64,000 nucleotides of DNA from positions 1 through 64,000 of the forward strand of contig NZ_CP030040.1 of assembly GCF_003260995.1 (NCBI RefSeq), in the 5' to 3' direction. A program made the position numbers and the translations under genes. Positions 1 to 9,745 of this stretch are shown here, piece by piece. The notes beneath the pieces are model-generated. The model made no database searches and had not been told where the DNA came from. It was given only the letters and a program-made list of their open reading frames with translations. Every line of letters begins with the position of its first letter. The first letter of the stretch is position 1. This DNA is from Acetobacterium sp. KB-1 (lineage in GTDB: Bacteria > Bacillota > Clostridia > Eubacteriales > Eubacteriaceae).

Positions 1-200
1 GTTTCTTCCGGAAAGAGATGCTGATGCAGTTTTGATTCGTCAATGGCCTGAAGCTCCTGCTCATTAATCGGGTGGGCATCGCAGGCCTTTACCACCCTGG
101 CTACTGTGTTTCGGGATACTTTTAACGTATCCGCAATTCTCCGCTGGCTGAATCCGTCAAGGCGGAGCTGTAAAATTTGTTTTTCTTTGGACATTAACAT
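1..200 (-). CDS. istA: IS21-family transposase IstA, N-terminal part (runs off the window)
   Basis: Reading leftwards from an ATG at 200, preceded by AAAGGAGGAC, the frame encodes about 66 residues and is cut by the window edge. The N-terminus begins MLMSKEKQILQLRLDGFSQ and continues into RRIADTLKVSRNTVARVV, a helix-turn-helix typical of the DNA-binding end of IS21 transposases. The catalytic DDE domain and the IstB helper would lie left of position 1. It differs clearly from the IstA at 5268, so it is another IS21 subgroup. Terminal repeats at 258-343 support the assignment. Confidence 0.8.
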   Translation of the reverse strand, partial: MLMSKEKQILQLRLDGFSQRRIADTLKVSRNTVARVVKACDAHPINEQELQAIDESKLHQHLFPEE

Positions 201-257
201 GTCCTCCTTTCGTAAGTATCACGGTTATCCCGTAGCTTCATTTTAATACTTACGTTA

Positions 258-343
258 GTGGCTCTCTATAGCGGATTTGAAATTTTTAACAGGTGGCTCC
301 CTGCGTCGGATTAGGTGGCTCTGCGCAGGAGACTGTGTGGCTC
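258..343. repeat. IS21-type terminal multiple repeats (4 x GTGGCTC)
   Basis: GTGGCTC occurs at 258-264, 293-299, 315-321 and 337-343, the last three spaced exactly 22 bp apart. Serial transposase-binding repeats near the ends are usual in IS21 elements. They lie upstream of the leftward istA and mark that end of the element. The exact terminus (probably a CA dinucleotide near 361) cannot be fixed without the other end. Confidence 0.65.
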
Positions 344-472
344 TAAATCGTCGGAATACTCAAAACGTTTGTATTGAAAGCACCCTTTTATAGTACTATT
401 ATCGTAAGCAGGTGTTTTTAGATGTTTCAATTCAGTTATTAAAAAACACTTGAATAAATGCTCATATAACTA

Positions 473-540
473 TTGACATATGAGAAAAATAATAATATAA
501 TAAATACACAACATATGAATGCTTGTTCAAGTATTCATAC
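473..540 (+). promoter_or_regulatory. cadC promoter and CadC/ArsR-type operator
   Basis: TTGACA (473-478) and TATAAT (496-501) are separated by 17 bp. Just downstream at 513-540 lies an imperfect palindrome with outer half-sites ATATGAAT and ATTCATAC, the pattern of CadC/SmtB operators. A repressor bound there would overlap the transcription start, giving metal-relieved autoregulation of the cad genes. Confidence 0.8.
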
Positions 541-566
541 GAAATGTTTAAAAAAGAGGTGATAAT

Positions 567-935
567 ATGACCGAAAAATTTAATTTAATTGAAAGATGTG
601 ACTGCAATGTAATTCATGAGGATATTATAAATCAAGTTAGAGATAAAATGCCTCAAGAAGAAAGCCTTTACGATCTAGCAGAATTATTTAAAGTATTTGG
701 AGATTCAACACGAATCAGGATACTATGGGCTTTACATGAAGCTGAAATGTGTGTTTGTGATATCGCTGTATTACTTAACATGACACAATCAGCAATTTCC
801 CATCAGCTGAGAGTCTTAAAACAAGCTAATTTAGTGAAAAACAGAAAAGAAGGCAAAGTAGTATATTATTCATTAGTTGATGATCATGTAAGAGAAATAT
901 TTGACCAAGGTCTAATTCATATCAACGAGAAGTAG
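567..935 (+). CDS. cadC: CadC-like ArsR/SmtB metal-sensing repressor
   Basis: A 122-residue winged-helix repressor, the usual length for CadC. It has the N-terminal CDC motif (residues 12-14), the alpha-3 motif EMCVCDIA and a recognition helix with QSAISHQLRVLK. In CadC the N-terminal and CVC cysteines form the Cd/Pb/Zn sensor, so these residues favour cadmium, lead or zinc. The start follows AAAAGAGGTGA. It is first in a co-directional cluster with the HMA protein and the P-type ATPase and probably represses all three from the operator at 513-540. Codon use is strongly AT-biased compared with genes after 13 kb, suggesting acquisition. Confidence 0.9.
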   Translation: MTEKFNLIERCDCNVIHEDIINQVRDKMPQEESLYDLAELFKVFGDSTRIRILWALHEAEMCVCDIAVLLNMTQSAISHQLRVLKQANLVKNRKEGKVVYYSLVDDHVREIFDQGLIHINEK

Positions 936-1080
936 TAATGCGGTAGAATAGAATATTTTTTGAAGATATTTGGGCAGATATTTAAGTCTTCATATCAAAT
1001 GAGCAATGCTTCAAGAAAATTTGAAAAAGACTTGTAGTATTCAAAATAAAATTACAAATAATATTTAGGAGGATTTAATA

Positions 1081-1302
1081 ATGAAAAAGAAATTTATACT
1101 TGAAGGTTTAGATTGTGCAAATTGCGCGGCAAAAATGGAAAAGGCTATTAATGAGCTTGATGGAGTGAAAGAAGCTACTGTTAACTTTATGACCACAAAA
1201 CTTGTTATTGATGGTGAGGATGAAAAAATGCCTACAATAATAGCAGAGGCTGAAAAAATAGTTAAAAAAATTGAACCTGATACTATTATGAAAAGGGTAT
1301 AA
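1081..1302 (+). CDS. Stand-alone heavy-metal-associated (HMA) domain protein
   Basis: A 73-residue ferredoxin-fold metal carrier with the signature GLDCANCAAKME (CxxC at residues 12-15), preceded by AGGAGG at 1068-1073. HMA domains bind soft metals through the two cysteines and pass them to P1B ATPases. CadA proteins normally carry this domain at their own N-terminus; the ATPase 14 bp downstream lacks it, so the domain appears to be encoded separately here. Metal delivery to that ATPase is inferred from family and position. Confidence 0.87.
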   Translation: MKKKFILEGLDCANCAAKMEKAINELDGVKEATVNFMTTKLVIDGEDEKMPTIIAEAEKIVKKIEPDTIMKRV

Positions 1303-1316
1303 GGGGGTATGCAAAA

Positions 1317-3161
1317 ATGAAGAAACGATTGTGGCGAATAATAATTGGTGCAGCCGTGTTAGTTGCAGCAGCAATTATTAATTTTAATAATGAATGGTTA
1401 CAGATTGCTCTCTTTATAATAAGTTACATTATTGTAGGTGGAGATGTTGTAAAAAGAGCTGTAAAAAATATTTTTAAAGGTCAAGTTTTCGATGAAAACT
1501 TTTTAATGAGTATTGCAACAATTGGTGCATTTTTTATTGGTGAGTATCCTGAAGGTGTTGCAGTTATGCTGTTTTATCAAGTTGGAGAACTGTTTCAAAG
1601 CTATGCAGTTGGCAAGTCGAGAAAGTCAATTGCAAGCCTTATGGATATTCGACCAGATTATGCAAATGTTAAAAAAGGCGATGAACTTGTCAAAGTTGAC
1701 CCAGATGAAGTACAAATTGGAGATATTATTGTAATTAAAGCAGGAGAAAAAATTCCTCTTGATGGCAAGGTAATTGAGGGAAGTTCAATGATTGATACAT
1801 CGGCACTAACAGGCGAATCTATTCCTCGTGAAGTAGAAGTTGGAAGTGATATCCTAAGTGGGTGCATCAACATTAATGGAGTTATTACAGCAGAGGTTAC
1901 CAAGGAATTTGGAGAATCTACTGTAAGTAAAATTCTTGATTTAGTTGAAAATGCAAGTAGTAAAAAATCCAATTCAGAACAATTTATTACGAAGTTTGCG
2001 AGATATTATACACCGGTTGTGGTTATAATCGCAGTTTTTCTAGCTATTATACCGCCTCTTGTTATAGACGGGGCGACTTTTAGTGATTGGATATATAGAG
2101 CACTAGCATTCCTTGTGGTATCCTGTCCGTGTGCTTTAGTTATTTCAATTCCTTTGAGTTTCTTCGGTGGAATAGGTGGAGCCTCAAAAAAAGGTATTTT
2201 AGTCAAGGGTAGTAACTATTTAGAGGCATTAGCAGAAACTGAAATTGTTGTTTTTGATAAAACTGGAACACTAACGAAAGGTGTATTTAATGTACAGGAA
2301 ATTCATCCAGAAGGAGTTTCCAAAGAAGAGCTACTAGAATTAACTGCATATGTGGAAAGCTATTCCAATCATCCGATTTCACTTTCACTGAAACGTGCAT
2401 ATGGCAAAGAAATAGACAATGGACGTATTTCAGATGTAGAAGAGATATCAGGTCATGGTGTTATTGCAACAGTAGATGGCAAAAAGGTTATGGCAGGAAA
2501 TATCAAACTTATGAAAATGATGGATATCCCTTATTTCAAGGGAGAGCTGATCGGTACTGCTGTACATGTTGCTGTTAATAACAAATATATAGGTTACATT
2601 GTAATTGCCGATGAGGTAAAGCCAGATTCAGCACAAGCAATCAAGGAACTTAAGGCAGCTAATATTAAACAAATAGTTATGTTGACAGGTGATAATAAAA
2701 GTGTTGGTTCAAAGGTTGCTAAAGAGCTTGGTGTTGATAAGGTTTATGCAGAACTGTTGCCAGCAGACAAAGTTGAAAAACTAGAAGAATTATTTTCGCA
2801 AAAATCTACAAAAGGTAAACTTGCTTTTGTTGGTGACGGAATCAATGATGCGCCTGTATTAGCTCGTGCAGACATTGGAATAGCAATGGGTGGTTTAGGT
2901 TCTGATGCGGCCATTGAAGCTGCTGATATTGTAATTATGACTGATGAGCCATCGAAAATTGCTACTGCAATGAAGATTTCTAAAAAGACACTAAAAATTG
3001 CACATCAAAACATAGTATTTGCAATTGGAATAAAAATAATTGTTCTTATTTTGAGTGCTTTTGGAATAACTACTATGTGGGCAGCTATATTTGCAGATGT
3101 AGGTGTAACTATCATCGCAGTATTAAATGCTTTTAGAGCTTTGAATGTAAAGAATCTATAA
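1317..3161 (+). CDS. cadA: Cd/Zn/Pb-translocating P1B-type ATPase
   Basis: A 614-residue heavy-metal P-type ATPase. Visible are N-terminal membrane segments, the TGES actuator motif, the intramembrane CPC (270-272), the phosphorylation motif DKTGTLT (Asp314), the P1B-specific SNHP (His352-Pro353) and the hinge GDGIND (506-511). It exports divalent soft metals using ATP. The CPC motif with an adjacent CadC regulator favours Cd/Zn/Pb over copper. No HMA domain precedes the first membrane helix; that domain is encoded by the preceding gene, which explains a length shorter than the roughly 700 residues of typical CadA. Confidence 0.92.
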   Translation: MKKRLWRIIIGAAVLVAAAIINFNNEWLQIALFIISYIIVGGDVVKRAVKNIFKGQVFDENFLMSIATIGAFFIGEYPEGVAVMLFYQVGELFQSYAVGKSRKSIASLMDIRPDYANVKKGDELVKVDPDEVQIGDIIVIKAGEKIPLDGKVIEGSSMIDTSALTGESIPREVEVGSDILSGCININGVITAEVTKEFGESTVSKILDLVENASSKKSNSEQFITKFARYYTPVVVIIAVFLAIIPPLVIDGATFSDWIYRALAFLVVSCPCALVISIPLSFFGGIGGASKKGILVKGSNYLEALAETEIVVFDKTGTLTKGVFNVQEIHPEGVSKEELLELTAYVESYSNHPISLSLKRAYGKEIDNGRISDVEEISGHGVIATVDGKKVMAGNIKLMKMMDIPYFKGELIGTAVHVAVNNKYIGYIVIADEVKPDSAQAIKELKAANIKQIVMLTGDNKSVGSKVAKELGVDKVYAELLPADKVEKLEELFSQKSTKGKLAFVGDGINDAPVLARADIGIAMGGLGSDAAIEAADIVIMTDEPSKIATAMKISKKTLKIAHQNIVFAIGIKIIVLILSAFGITTMWAAIFADVGVTIIAVLNAFRALNVKNL

Positions 3162-3265
3162 ACTATTTTTCCTATTCACCCCCCTTGTTTGATACCGATA
3201 ATTGATGAGACAATCAAGGGGTATAAATTACAAAATGAAACTTTTTAAAGGCAAATGAAAATTAA

Positions 3266-3376
3266 GGCCTAAGACAATGGAAGCCTGCACAAGGGCAGAA
3301 ATTTAAAACTATAAATGAAAATTGGTTGGTATATGACCTTGAATTAGATGGTTTAAAAGATATGGAGGTTATGTAA
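3266..3376 (+). pseudogene. Possible 3' remnant of a lost gene
   Basis: A 36-codon open frame without a plausible start ends with TAA directly against the TTG start of the next gene. It reads LRQWKPAQGQKFKTINENW and then LVYDLELDGLKDMEVM, protein-like in composition, but I do not recognise it. Tight abutment to the next start is typical of a neighbouring operon gene, so this may be the tail of a gene whose front was lost. It could be chance. Confidence 0.25.
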
Positions 3377-3856
<480 letters not shown>

Positions 3857-4190
3857 TTATTGTGCAAATGGCTAAAATTGAAAAAAACGTAGCTACTCTT
3901 GATTTATGGGGTTTAACAAATGCGATTAGATTGAAGTCTTACAGATTCGAAATCAAAATAAAGGTCTACCTGATGTTAATATAATATTGTGAAAACACAA
4001 ATTATTTGATTGTCAGAAAAGAATAGTTGATTTCTAACCAAAGTATTAGGTTATATTCCATTAGTAGAAAATGTCATATCTTTTATACTAACAATAACAT
4101 GCAAAAACTTCAACAGCACTGAGATATAAAAATCTTGGTGTTTTTGTTTTATATAAATCTAAAACTAAAACTAAATAAAGAAACCCAAAG
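3857..4190. other. Intergenic, AT-rich, no gene seen
   Basis: No convincing frame, promoter or RNA is visible. A weak hairpin (AGAT...ATCT) followed by a T-rich stretch lies near 4120-4150 and may end the cad transcript. Confidence 0.4.
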
Positions 4191-4239
4191 AGGCGAAGTC
4201 TTCGGTCAACTTATGATCGATAGTCTTCGCCTTTTTTTA
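4191..4239. terminator. Rho-independent terminator
   Basis: AGGCGAAG (4191-4198) pairs with CTTCGCCT (4225-4232), followed by a run of T. It faces right and lies upstream of the small frame at 4271, so it probably ends transcription from the cad side. Confidence 0.65.
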
Positions 4240-4270
4240 TTTCAAAAGTAAGAAGAAAGGACTGAGAACA

Positions 4271-4438
4271 ATGTCAAGATATTTCATGTATGGTACATCA
4301 CTAGGAGGGGTAGAGCAGCTGATGATGCTGGTGTATATTCCGACCGGCAAACTCCATTTGCACGGACATTTCGACCCAACTTCACGGAGGGTAAGATCCA
4401 CCCTCGCGGAAGCTGAACCATTAATAACTAAATGCTAA
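4271..4438 (+). CDS. Small hypothetical protein (55 aa)
   Basis: ATG at 4271 follows AAAGGACTGAG, a fair ribosome-binding site. The frame encodes 55 residues beginning MSRYFMYGTSLGGVEQLMML. I do not recognise it. Its stop overlaps the end of the leftward frame at 4435. It sits between the terminator at 4191 and an IS21 remnant, so it may be a conserved passenger gene or a chance frame. Confidence 0.35.
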   Translation: MSRYFMYGTSLGGVEQLMMLVYIPTGKLHLHGHFDPTSRRVRSTLAEAEPLITKC

Positions 4439-4764
4439 TACTCAGAATCATTGTGGCCATGAGCAAGACGACAGATATGTTCGCACCACTCATCGGTTTC
4501 CATGGGATCCTGGTTATTATATAACAACTGAATATAGATCTGGTATGTGGGATGATCACTATATCGCCTGCCCAGATCGGAGAGAATGTCGCTTCTGAGA
4601 TACTCATTATAAGGATATGTAAGATGACGGCTCAGCTCATAACGGGTTCTGACCGTTTCAGATTCCAGATGTTGAATATCTTTTATCAGATCATCAATCA
4701 ACTGACAGAATTCGTATTGGCAATCGCAGTCGCAGCTGTAAAAGCGATTATTCTGATCAACCAT
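4435..4764 (-). CDS. Third protein of an IS21-like element, unknown function
   Basis: A 109-residue frame starting MVDQNNRFYSCDCDC overlaps the end of the istB remnant by 8 bp (ATG at 4764, istB stop at 4757). It is acidic, with a CDCDCQYEFC cluster and a predicted helical body. No domain is recognised. Overlap with istB suggests an accessory gene of that IS21 lineage; its parent element is now truncated, so it is probably not functioning in transposition. Confidence 0.5.
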   Translation of the reverse strand: MVDQNNRFYSCDCDCQYEFCQLIDDLIKDIQHLESETVRTRYELSRHLTYPYNEYLRSDILSDLGRRYSDHPTYQIYIQLLYNNQDPMETDEWCEHICRLAHGHNDSEY

Positions 4765-5116
4765 GGCTTGCACCGCTTTTGGAAGAAGTCTTGAAGCTGC
4801 GCCGTTCCCGCATCGAAATTTTGCCACCAATCCGGATGTCATAGGCATTGTGAATGATGCGATCCATGATGGCTTCAGATATCGGGCTGTCATTATCCGG
4901 ATCGGGATTGATGCGTTCATACCAGCCTTCCATCTCGTATTGTGTGCAGAAGATAATGGAACCTTCCTTACAGCGGGTTTCGACAATCTCAAGCAGATCA
5001 TAGGCTTCCTGTGGTTCCAAGGTGCGGATCAGCCATTCATCGAGAATCAGCAGTTCAACCTTCTGGTAGGATTTGATGGTCTTTCTGAAAGTGCCACAAC
5101 CCTTGGCAACACTTAA
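4757..5116 (-). pseudogene. istB: istB C-terminal fragment, cut by a second IS21 element
   Basis: Reading leftwards from 5116 the frame gives a Walker B (VELLILDEW), then GSIIFCTQYEMEGW and EAIMDRIIHNAYDI, the conserved C-terminal half of IstB AAA+ helpers. The N-terminal half with Walker A is missing: homology stops exactly where the next element begins (5117). It does not resume after 7689, so DNA was lost when, or after, the second element inserted. Confidence 0.8.
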
Positions 5117-5267
5117 TGTTTATTGTAAAATAAAAATGTAGAAAGTTGCAAAGCAAAAATCCATAGTATTGCAAGTTGGAAAATGCATAATATTGCAAAA
5201 TCCATTGCGGGCAAAAATCAAATCAATTATCCTTGTATCTGACCAAAGAACAAGGAGGAAATGGAGA

Positions 5268-6803
5268 ATGCTCACAATGGATCAAATACATGATATCAGA
5301 TTTCGATTTTATGAGAAAGGGGAAAATGTTTCACAAATCGCAGAAGCGCTACGACTTGATTGGCGTACGGTACGTAAGTACATTGATCAGAACGATTTTA
5401 ATAAACCGGTACCCAAGCCGGCGGTCAATAAAAAATTCTGTCCCAAGCTTGACCCCTATAAAGCAGTCATCGATTCCTGGCTTATTGAGGATAAATCAGC
5501 TCCGCGAAAACAGCGACATACTGCTAAACGGGTGTTTCATCGCCTGCTTTCTGAGGTGACTGGTTTTGACTGTTCCTATCGAACAGTAGCCGCTTATTAT
5601 GCGGTGAAGCACCGGGAAATTTTCAAACAAAACAAACAGGCCTATCTGCCGCTAGTGCATCAACCCGGGGAAGCACAGGTTGATTTTGGCACGGCTGATT
5701 TTTATGAAAATGGCCGAAAATTGACTGGAAAATACCTGGAGGTCTCTTTTCCTTACAGCAACAAAGGCTACCTGCAACTATTCTACGGTGAAAATATGGA
5801 ATGCCTGCTGGAAGGACTGGATGCCATATTCCGCCACATTGGCTGTGTTCCGGGGGAACTCTGGTTTGATAACACGAAAGTCATTGTTACGGAGATCATC
5901 CGTGGTGGGGGGCGTAACCTGACTGATAAATTCGAACGGTTTCGGGAGCATTACTGCTTCAAAGCAGTTTTTATGAATCCCGGTGCTGGCCATGAAAAAG
6001 GAAATGTTGAAAATAAGGTTGGGTATCAACGCCGCAACTTCATGGTACCGGTTCCCCACTTTTTATCACTTTCGGATTATAATCGACATTTGCTTTCAGA
6101 GTGTGAGAAGGATTCCCGAAGGGGCCATTATCGCTATGATGAAACCATCGAGGAGCGGTTTCAGGCGGATCTCAAGGCCTGTCATGAACTGCCCGTGATT
6201 CGTTTTGACCTCACCGGTCATCAAATCCTCAAAGCCGACAATTGGGCCAAGGTTTATCTGAACAAAAGGCAGCATGCTTACTCGGTGGCTCCAAAGTATG
6301 CCCAGTGCCCGGTTCATCTGGTGTTAACGTCGTCGATGGTGATTATTCAGGATGAGAATTTTCGTGAGATTGTTCGCCATCGGCGTCTTTACGGGGATAA
6401 CCGACAAGAGCAGATGGACTGGCTGCCCTATCTGAAACAATTATCCCTACGACCCCGAGCCCTTAAATACACCGGCATCTATGAACTGATGCCGGAATCC
6501 ATACAAACCTATCTGACCACCTGTTCAAGCAGCGAAGTTGGACAGGTCCTCAAGCTTCTTTCTGAGTTGACCGACCGCACTGGTTTTGACAGTGCCGTGA
6601 ATACCGTTAATCATGCGATTACCTATCAGGCGAGGGATGCCGGCAGTCTTTCCAATCTTTACCGGCGGCTGTATTCCGATATCCCCGAGCTACCGGCCAT
6701 GACACTCCCTCTGGGTATTCCAAAGATGACCCCGATGCAGCCCAATCTGACGGCTTATGATGTGTTGCTTCAGGGAACGGGGGTTGACGGTCGTGTTGGA
6801 TAA
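5268..6803 (+). CDS. istA: IS21 transposase IstA
   Basis: 511 residues from ATG 5268, which has AAGGAGG nine bases upstream; an in-frame ATG at 5169 lies in the terminal repeat and has no ribosome site. The N-terminal helix-turn-helix reads NVSQIAEALRLDWRTVRKYI. The rve/RNase H-fold core shows the DDE residues in AQVDFGTADF, GELWFDNTKVIV and HEKGNVENKVGYQRRNF. It catalyses strand cutting and joining, aided by IstB. The gene appears intact and overlaps or abuts istB. It is distinct from the IstA at the left window edge. Confidence 0.9.
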   Translation: MLTMDQIHDIRFRFYEKGENVSQIAEALRLDWRTVRKYIDQNDFNKPVPKPAVNKKFCPKLDPYKAVIDSWLIEDKSAPRKQRHTAKRVFHRLLSEVTGFDCSYRTVAAYYAVKHREIFKQNKQAYLPLVHQPGEAQVDFGTADFYENGRKLTGKYLEVSFPYSNKGYLQLFYGENMECLLEGLDAIFRHIGCVPGELWFDNTKVIVTEIIRGGGRNLTDKFERFREHYCFKAVFMNPGAGHEKGNVENKVGYQRRNFMVPVPHFLSLSDYNRHLLSECEKDSRRGHYRYDETIEERFQADLKACHELPVIRFDLTGHQILKADNWAKVYLNKRQHAYSVAPKYAQCPVHLVLTSSMVIIQDENFREIVRHRRLYGDNRQEQMDWLPYLKQLSLRPRALKYTGIYELMPESIQTYLTTCSSSEVGQVLKLLSELTDRTGFDSAVNTVNHAITYQARDAGSLSNLYRRLYSDIPELPAMTLPLGIPKMTPMQPNLTAYDVLLQGTGVDGRVG

Positions 6804-7557
6804 AGAAATCGCCGAATGCTGCCGCAAGCTTCGCCTCAGTCGCAATCTGGCTGATTTGGCACAAACCACCGAAGGCAGTAATCACCAGGAATATCTGTAT
6901 CAGCTACCCAGTGAAGAACTTCGTTACCGAAATACCACTCGTACCGAGAAACTGGTGAACAGTGCCGGTTTCTATGCGATCAATACCTTTGAAGGGTATC
7001 GGTTTGATGAAATCACCCTGCCTTCGGATTTGACCCCGGAAAGCCTGAAATCCCTGGCATTTATCCACGAAAAGAAGAATCTCATCCTGTATGGCGGCAC
7101 CGGAACCGGTAAAACCATGCTGTCAACCGCTCTCGGCGTCGCTGCCTGTCGGCAGGGAATCCCGGTGAAATTCTTCCGGACGGCGGCCCTGGTGAATAAA
7201 CTGTCCGAAGCCAAAACGGCTGGCACCCTGACCGCTTTTCTGAAAAGGCTGAACAAAGCGGAAGTGATTATCCTGGATGAATATGGTTATGTTCCATTGG
7301 ATCGAACGGGAGCACAGCTCCTGTTCGAAATCATATCCGACTGTTATGAACGCCGGACCATTATTCTCAATACCAACCTGGAATTCTCCCGATGGGTCAA
7401 TGTGCTTTATGATGAACAGATGACGGCTGCTATGCTGGATCGGCTGCTTCACCACTGCCACCTGCTTATGTTTCCAGGTCCCAGTAACCGCATGCGGGAA
7501 TCCAGCATCAATGAGTTGTATCGTTCAATCTCAGACAATCAATTGAAAAAACAATAA
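6793..7557 (+). CDS. istB: IS21 AAA+ helper ATPase IstB
   Basis: About 254 residues. Walker A GGTGTGKT and Walker B EVIILDEYG are clear, followed by MTAAMLDRLLHHCHLLMF, the usual IstB ending. IstB chooses and remodels target DNA and stimulates IstA. The start is uncertain: ATG 6757 would overlap istA by 47 bp, whereas GTG 6793 has GGGGG about nine bases upstream and fits the usual IstB N-terminus. Translational coupling to istA is likely. Confidence 0.87.
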   Translation: MLDKEIAECCRKLRLSRNLADLAQTTEGSNHQEYLYQLPSEELRYRNTTRTEKLVNSAGFYAINTFEGYRFDEITLPSDLTPESLKSLAFIHEKKNLILYGGTGTGKTMLSTALGVAACRQGIPVKFFRTAALVNKLSEAKTAGTLTAFLKRLNKAEVIILDEYGYVPLDRTGAQLLFEIISDCYERRTIILNTNLEFSRWVNVLYDEQMTAAMLDRLLHHCHLLMFPGPSNRMRESSINELYRSISDNQLKKQ

Positions 7558-7689
7558 AACATGCTCGCAATGCTTTGATTTTTAACGAAATCGCTTCGCA
7601 TTTTAGCTTGCAAAACTATGGATTTTCCATAATGCAACATTCTGTATTTTTAACTTGCAACTTTCTGCAAAAAGTTCTTGCAAAAAACA

Positions 7690-8192
7690 GAATGGATTAT
7701 TAAATAATGGATAAAGAATAAATCATTCTTCATGAAAGCTCTTTAATTCTCTAATAATTGTCGTACATACGGTAGGGTACGCCCAGGGCACGCCATTTTA
7801 TCGATTTTATTGTCACCTATATATTGTGGGTGGCTTTTTTTATATTTAGAATTGAGGTGTGAAATAAAGTTAATCTGTGGTTACCGAGAGATCTCCAAGC
7901 CAAAGGATTTTTAAGAATGGCTCCGAATTTTGGCAATAATATTGCCTTAATCAGCCGAGGCTATCCATCTGCCCTTGAACAAAAAAATGATCTGTTTATT
8001 CATGATTTTAATGTGGTTCTATGTCAATATTTAGTACAAATTAAAACGAGAACTTTTTTCATTCGCATTTTAATTTATTAGATAAGTTGAAATAAACGGT
8101 TGCAAATTGAATTGGTAATTGAGCAGTCTGTGCGCGAGGGTCCGCTCCCCTGGCCATCACGGATCGCCGCAACGTTACAATATTTTATTCAA
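7690..8192. other. Intergenic/decayed region right of the IS21 element
   Basis: After the IS end there is no intact gene. A hairpin CACC...GGTG followed by seven T lies at about 7815-7840. An open frame without a start runs 7863-8081 (72 codons, containing GFLRMAPNFGNNIALISRGY), protein-like but not recognised, and may be a gene remnant. Nothing else is seen up to the truncated HD-GYP gene. Confidence 0.4.
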
Positions 8193-9350
8193 CTAATGTA
8201 ACAATGATTTTTCAGTTACTAGTTTTTCTTGATAGCCGAGTGGATTAGAGCTGATAATCCTTGCTTCTATTAATATTTCCCCGGCTTTAAGTTTCCGGGG
8301 ATACCCCGAGCCGTCCATCCTTTCATGATGTTGGTATACGATTTCTGCAATTGGCCCGGTAAAATCAACCGATTTTAAAATATTGTATCCCGCCTCAGAA
8401 TGAATTTTAATAATCTCATACTCCAGGGGAGACAATTTGGTCGGTTTTACAAGTAGTTCAGTCGGTACATACATCTTCCCGATATCGTGGAGCAAACCGG
8501 TTATTCGTACGGTTTCCACAGCATCTTCATCTAAATTAAGTTGGATTGCCATGGTTGTCGCCAGTTTACTCACTCGGTTTTGATGTCCGCTGGTGTAAGG
8601 ATCCCGAACCTCCACGACTGCGGACAATGCCGTGACAATCCCATCCAGCAGTTTCCTGTATTTCTCCAGTGAAGCAGCCATTGCCTTCTGTGCCAATACG
8701 GTTTCGGTGATTGAACGTGAAATACTTAATACCGTTGAAACGCTGCCATTTTTATTTAACTCCGGTACAATGATGGTGTTATAATACTGAATGCCTGTGG
8801 CGGTACTGAGTTCGAAATCAGTGTTTTTCTCATGTTTATTTTCAAACACCCATTGGATCACACTTTTAAGCTTTTTATAATCTGCATTACAAATACCCAG
8901 GTCGATGAATGTTTTACCAATCATCAACTGTGTTGGTACATTTAAATCAATTTGGGAGCGGTTGTGAAAATAAACAAATTGGTAAGACCGATCCAGTCTG
9001 GCAATGATATCAGGGGCATTATCGACAAGCGTCCGGTAATCATTCTCGCTCTTTATCAAGGCATTTTCGGCAAATTTTCTGGCCGTGATATCCCGGACAA
9101 TACTGAGCAGAATTTGCTTACCCTCCAATAAAGAACCATGCGAATTTATTTCAACTTCCATAGCAGAACCATCTTTTCGAAAATGAATCGTTTCAAAAAT
9201 GATTCCTTCTTGATTTCCTTTTTTTATTTCATTAATAATTATTTTCTCTTTGTTTGAACCACACAATTCGAAGATACTCTTTGTCAGGAATTCTTCCCGG
9301 CTGTACCCATAGTTTTTGATGGCGGCATTGTTGGCTTCCAGAATGATCCC
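8193..9350 (-). pseudogene. PAS-PAS-HD-GYP signalling gene truncated at both ends
   Basis: The PAS frame is readable from about 9350 (GIILEANNAAIKNYGYSREE), although the first ATG is at 9266. Two PAS domains end in DITARKFAENAL and SRSITETVLA, then an HD-GYP domain follows with HDIGK and HHERMDGSGYP. HD-GYP proteins hydrolyse cyclic di-GMP. After GEILIEARII the family sequence ceases and a short unrelated tail leads to a stop, so the C-terminal part of the HD-GYP domain is lost. The front is lost too: it is joined out of frame to a receiver gene. Activity is unlikely. Confidence 0.75.
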
Positions 9351-9745
9351 AATTCTTTTATTGCCTTGACAAAGAGCGGGAATTCGAGGGGTTTAACCAC
9401 GTAGGAGTTCGCACCCAGTTTATAACCCCTCAAGATATCCGTTTCTTCATTTGAGGAGGTTAATATCACAACCGGAATCAGATGTAGTTTCGGTTCTTCC
9501 TTGATTTGTTTTAGTACTTCAAGGCCGTCCACTTTCGGAAGCTTGAGATCCAGGATTATCACCACTGGATTACCGCTTTCCCGGTTGGCAAAATTACCCA
9601 GATAGAAAAGATACTCAAGTGCTTCGGCACCGTCGTTGACCACATCTACCTTACTTGCAAGATTGCTTCCTTCCAGTGCCACTAATGTTAATTCCACATC
9701 ATTGAGATTATCTTCAACCAATAAAATCCGGTCTAATTCCAACAT
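9284..9745 (-). pseudogene. Rcp1-like response-regulator receiver, C-terminus lost in a deletion
   Basis: 153 codons from ATG 9745, preceded by AAGGAGGG. The receiver fold is almost complete: LLVEDNLNDVELT, phospho-acceptor in VIILDLKLPKVDG, ILTSSNEE and the lysine in YVVKPLEF. Such stand-alone receivers usually serve phytochrome-like or PAS kinases. After FVKAIKELG the frame runs out of frame through a PAS coding sequence and ends in a meaningless tail. The receiver itself could still fold, so calling it a pseudogene is cautious. Confidence 0.65.

Larger units (their letters stand above)
5117..7689 (+). mobile_element. Complete IS21-family insertion sequence
   Basis: The 2573-bp element starts TGTTTATTG and ends CAAAAAACA, so both ends read TGTTT.TTG inwards. 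The terminal inverted repeats share GAAAGTTGCAA and AATCCATAGT.TTGCAA blocks, with several TTGCAA copies at each end as in other IS21 elements. It carries istA and istB in order. The flanks (CACTTAA and GAATGGA) do not show a matching target duplication, consistent with an adjacent deletion. Confidence 0.85.

Noticed and set aside
3178..3221. CCCCTTG...CAAGGGG hairpin as a terminator of cadA
   Set aside because: No T-run follows and the next gene is close, so read-through seems likely.
4552..5116. Rightward frames through the old istB region
   Set aside because: They are antisense to clear IstB code with Walker B and C-terminal family motifs.
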